Origin: Pseudomonas lini | Lineage (GTDB): Bacteria; Pseudomonadota; Gammaproteobacteria; Pseudomonadales; Pseudomonadaceae | Direction of reading: 5' to 3' | Assembly (NCBI RefSeq): GCF_030812475.1 | Contig: NZ_JAUSSR010000001.1 | Coordinates: 124,001 to 188,000, forward strand | Length of the DNA: 64,000 nucleotides | Part shown: positions 61,472 to 64,000 of the stretch, in pieces | Layout of the letters: each line of letters begins with the position of its first letter | Numbering within the stretch: the first letter of the stretch is position 1 | Notes under the pieces: model-generated | Seen by the model: the letters and a program-made list of their open reading frames with translations, nothing else | What the model was told of the DNA's origin: nothing | Databases searched by the model: none | Made by a program: the position numbers and the translations under genes

Positions 61472-62467
61472 ATGCGCCTGATTCAATTTGAAAACACCGC
61501 CGGGGAGCGCCAGGTCGGACTCGTCGAAGGTTCACAGGTTCAAGTGCTGCGTGATACCCGAAGCACCCGTGAACTGGCACTCGCGGCGATCCGCGCCCAG
61601 CGCAGCCTGCAGGACGAAGTCGCCTTGCGCGGCACCGAGCCGGGCCCGGATTACGCGCAACTGTTGCAACAGGGCAAGGTGCTGCCGCCGCTGGACCATG
61701 AAGACCCGGCCCATTGCCTGATCAGCGGCACTGGCCTGACTCACCTGGGCAGCGCCTCGGCGCGGGACAAGATGCATCAGCAGGACGGTGCGGTCGAAGC
61801 GGGCATGACCGACACCATGCGCATCTTCAAATGGGGCCTGGAGGGCGGCAAACCAGCGGCCGGCCAGGTCGGTGCGCAGCCGGAATGGTTCTACAAGGGC
61901 GACGGCAGCATCGTCGTGCGCCCCGGCGCGGACTTCCCCGTGCCGCCGTTTGCCGAAGACGCCGGCGAAGAGCCTGAGTTGACCGGTCTCTACGTGATCG
62001 GTGACGACGGCCAGCCCTATCGGGTCGGTTATGCCTTGGGCAACGAGTTCTCCGACCATGTGATGGAGCGCCGCAATTACCTGTACCTCGCCCACTCGAA
62101 ACTGCGCTACTGCGCCTACGGCCCGGAGCTGCGGGTCGGTGAACTGCCCAGGCACCTGGCGGGCACCAGCCGCATCACGCGCAACGGCGAAACGATCTGG
62201 GAAAAAGAGTTTCTCAGCGGCGAAGACAACATGTGCCACAGCCTCGCCAACCTCGAATTCCACCACTTCAAATATGCGCAGTTCCTGCGTCCGGGCGATG
62301 TCCACGTGCATTACTTCGGCACCGCCACGCTGTCGTTTGCCGACGGGGTGAAAACCCAGCCGGGGGATCGTTTCCAGGTCAGCCTCGCTGAGTTCGGCGC
62401 ACCGCTGGAAAACGGCATCGGCGAAAGCGCTCAGCCATTGGCCATCGGCCAGGTGCGCACACTCTGA
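61472..62467 (+). CDS. AraD1/GguC-family protein (FAH superfamily)
   Basis: A 331-residue fumarylacetoacetate-hydrolase-fold protein of the AraD1/GguC group: 'MRLIQFENTAGERQVGLVEG', 'LISGTGLTHLGSASARDKM', 'ALGNEFSDHVMERRNYLYLA' and 'GDVHVHYFGTATLSFADGV'. AraD1-type proteins act on 2-keto-3-deoxy sugar acids. ATG 61472 follows an AGG site (61460); the frame begins at 61376 but that part lies in the inverted repeat. Confidence 0.85.
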   Translation: MRLIQFENTAGERQVGLVEGSQVQVLRDTRSTRELALAAIRAQRSLQDEVALRGTEPGPDYAQLLQQGKVLPPLDHEDPAHCLISGTGLTHLGSASARDKMHQQDGAVEAGMTDTMRIFKWGLEGGKPAAGQVGAQPEWFYKGDGSIVVRPGADFPVPPFAEDAGEEPELTGLYVIGDDGQPYRVGYALGNEFSDHVMERRNYLYLAHSKLRYCAYGPELRVGELPRHLAGTSRITRNGETIWEKEFLSGEDNMCHSLANLEFHHFKYAQFLRPGDVHVHYFGTATLSFADGVKTQPGDRFQVSLAEFGAPLENGIGESAQPLAIGQVRTL

Positions 62468-62468
62468 C

Positions 62469-62565
62469 CCCTGTAGGAGCCGGCTCGCCGGCGATAGCGA
62501 TTTGGCAAGCGACGTTGATGTTTGCCCTGCCATGGCCTTCGCCGGCAAGCCGGCTCCTACAGGTC
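62469..62565. repeat. Inverted pair of REP elements
   Basis: GTAGGAGCCGGCTCGCCGGCG (62473) and CGCCGGCAAGCCGGCTCCTAC (ending 62562) flank a 45-bp spacer in the gap between the AraD1-type gene and the dehydrogenase. Confidence 0.88.
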
Positions 62566-62589
62566 TGCCATCGATCAAGGAAATGCGAA

Positions 62590-64000
62590 ATGACCACGCT
62601 ACTCGGACACAACTACATCGGCGGCCGGCGCAGCGCCAACGGCACCCTGCAGCTGCAAAGCCTCGACGCGACCAGCGGTGAACCACTGCCCGGCAGCTTC
62701 TTCCAGGCAACCGAAGCCGAAGTGGATGCCGCCGCCAATGCTGCCGCGGCTGCGTACCCGATCTACCGCAACCTCAGCGCGGAAAAACGTGCGTTGTTCC
62801 TCGACGCCATCGCCGATGAAATCGATGCCTTGGGCGATGATTTCGTCGCCACCGTGTGCCGCGAAACTGCGTTGCCGGCCGGGCGCATTCAAGGTGAGCG
62901 CGGGCGCACCAGCGGCCAGATGCGCCTGTTCGCCAAGGTCCTGCGCCGGGGTGATTTTTATGGCGCGCGCATCGATCGGGCGCTGCCGGATCGTCAGCCG
63001 TTGCCGCGTCCGGATCTGCGTCAGTACCGCATCGCCTTAGGGCCGGTCGCGGTATTTGGCGCGAGTAATTTTCCTCTGGCATTTTCCACCGCCGGTGGCG
63101 ACACCGCTTCCGCACTGGCCGCCGGTTGCCCGGTGGTATTCAAGGCGCACAGCGGCCACATGGCGACCGCCGAATGGGTGGCGGATGCGATCATCCGCGC
63201 CGCCGAGCGCACTGAAATGCCGACCGGCGTGTTCAACATGATTTACGGCGGAGGCGTCGGTGAATGGCTGGTCAAGCACCCGGCGATCCAGGCCGTGGGC
63301 TTCACCGGTTCGCTCAAGGGCGGCAATGCCCTGAGCCACATGGCCGCGACACGGCCGCAGCCGATCCCGGTGTTTGCCGAGATGTCGAGCATCAACCCGG
63401 TGTTCCTGCTGCCCGCAGCGCTCGCGGTGCGTGGCGAACAGATCGCCGCGCAGCTGGCCGGTTCGGTGACATTGGGTTGCGGTCAGTTCTGCACCAATCC
63501 AGGCCTGGTGATCGGCCTGCGCTCTCCACAATTCAGCGCATTCGTCGAAACGTTTTGCGCCAGCATGAATCAGCAACCGCCGCAGACCATGCTCAACGCC
63601 GGCGCACTGGTCAGCTACAGCAAATGCCTTGGCGAACTGCACGAACATCCGGGGCTGACGCATCTGGCGGGCAAGCCGCAACAGGGCCGTCAGGCTCATC
63701 CTCAAGTGTTCCAGGCGGATGTCAGCCTGTTGCTCAAGGGCGATGAACTGCTTCAGGAAGAGGTTTTCGGACCGACCACCATCATCGTTGAAGTCGAGGA
63801 TCGGGCGCAGCTGACGGCGGCGCTGCAGGGCCTGCGCGGGCAATTGACGGCGACGCTGATCGGCGAGGCCGACGAGCTGCTGGAGTATCGCTGGCTGGCC
63901 GAGTCGCTGCAGGAGAAGGTCGGGCGGATTCTGCTCAATGGTTATCCGACCGGGGTCGAGGTCTGCGAGGCGATGGTGCATGGCGGGCCGTACCCGGCGA
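62590..64000 (+). CDS. 2,5-dioxovalerate (alpha-ketoglutarate semialdehyde) dehydrogenase-type ALDH, partial
   Basis: The frame from ATG 62590 is open to the window end (470 codons, no stop), and a family member has about 525 residues. 'GPVAVFGASNFPLAFSTAGG' is the NAD(P)-binding start, 'GFTGSLKGGNAL' follows, and 'VFAEMSSINPVF' gives the general base Glu. The catalytic Cys lies in 'LGCGQFCTNPGL', and 'GYPTGVEVCEAMVHGGPYPA' closes the visible part. It is a member of the KGSADH group that ends oxidative sugar-acid pathways at 2-oxoglutarate. The ATG has a weak upstream SD (AAGGAAATG). Confidence 0.92.
   Translation, partial: MTTLLGHNYIGGRRSANGTLQLQSLDATSGEPLPGSFFQATEAEVDAAANAAAAAYPIYRNLSAEKRALFLDAIADEIDALGDDFVATVCRETALPAGRIQGERGRTSGQMRLFAKVLRRGDFYGARIDRALPDRQPLPRPDLRQYRIALGPVAVFGASNFPLAFSTAGGDTASALAAGCPVVFKAHSGHMATAEWVADAIIRAAERTEMPTGVFNMIYGGGVGEWLVKHPAIQAVGFTGSLKGGNALSHMAATRPQPIPVFAEMSSINPVFLLPAALAVRGEQIAAQLAGSVTLGCGQFCTNPGLVIGLRSPQFSAFVETFCASMNQQPPQTMLNAGALVSYSKCLGELHEHPGLTHLAGKPQQGRQAHPQVFQADVSLLLKGDELLQEEVFGPTTIIVEVEDRAQLTAALQGLRGQLTATLIGEADELLEYRWLAESLQEKVGRILLNGYPTGVEVCEAMVHGGPYPA

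Overview
The window is chromosomal DNA of a GC-rich gamma-proteobacterium, almost certainly a Pseudomonas of the fluorescens group. The evidence is the bamC - MBL hydrolase - purC - tRNA-Ser order, the rnd-ycgL-ycgN neighbourhood, the short LOV protein beside a LitR-type MerR regulator, and many REP hairpins of the 'GTAGGAGC..GCTCCTAC' type. Genes are dense on both strands, and no rRNA, CRISPR array or intact transposase was seen.

Layout. Positions 1-2286 are core: bamC 3' end, an MBL-fold hydrolase, purC and tRNA-Ser(CGA). From 2261 to 6108 lies a small integrase-less island bounded by a 76-bp direct repeat of the tRNA-Ser 3' end plus its terminator. It carries an O-acyltransferase and a ClpP-like exported protein. 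Accessory DNA continues to about 8.8 kb with a DUF3077 protein, an intact hicAB pair, a decayed copy of the hicA upstream region and a broken TacT-like toxin behind a divergent antitoxin. Positions 8.8-16.6 kb form a light-response cluster. It has a short LOV photoreceptor, a LitR-like regulator that seems to lack the cobalamin histidine, and two operons for lipid or membrane modification (Cfa-like methyltransferase, FAD oxidoreductase, SDR, DUF1365, SnoaL-like, DUF2878, chalcone-isomerase-like, DUF3833). Each operon is preceded by TTGTACA-like boxes spaced 18 bp apart. Positions 17.6-24.6 kb hold a sensory set: a REC-GGDEF-EAL protein (frameshifted), a periplasmic sugar-type binding protein without a transporter, and a 1237-residue hybrid kinase, resembling TorT/TorS.

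Positions 24.7-31.4 kb carry two LysR regulators, a CHMI-family isomerase, a methyltransferase, a CynX/NimT-type MFS carrier, a 68-bp tandem REP array and a glutamine-synthetase-family gene. Positions 31.5-52.9 kb are mostly housekeeping or envelope genes: an EptA-type phosphoethanolamine transferase, rnd, ycgL, a 2-hydroxyacid dehydrogenase, a nitroreductase, ycgN, a degenerate M1-like protein, a TrmH-family methylase, yajD, a spermidine-synthase-like protein, a PtrB-type peptidase, a YafJ-type amidotransferase, a MoxR/VWA pair, a DUF4160/DUF2442 pair, DUF748, cysK and an LpxO-like hydroxylase.

Positions 53.1-64.0 kb look like a carboxylate or sugar-acid uptake and oxidation region. It has a tripartite tricarboxylate transporter (tctCBA) with a frameshifted LysR regulator. 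Opposite these are a COG3618 lactonase-like amidohydrolase, a PdxA-like dehydrogenase, an L-rhamnonate-dehydratase-like enolase, an AraD1/FAH-family protein and a 2,5-dioxovalerate-type aldehyde dehydrogenase that runs off the window. Two genes (17647-19522 and 53073-54010) are each broken by one base in a short G/C run, so either base-calling error or real decay is possible.
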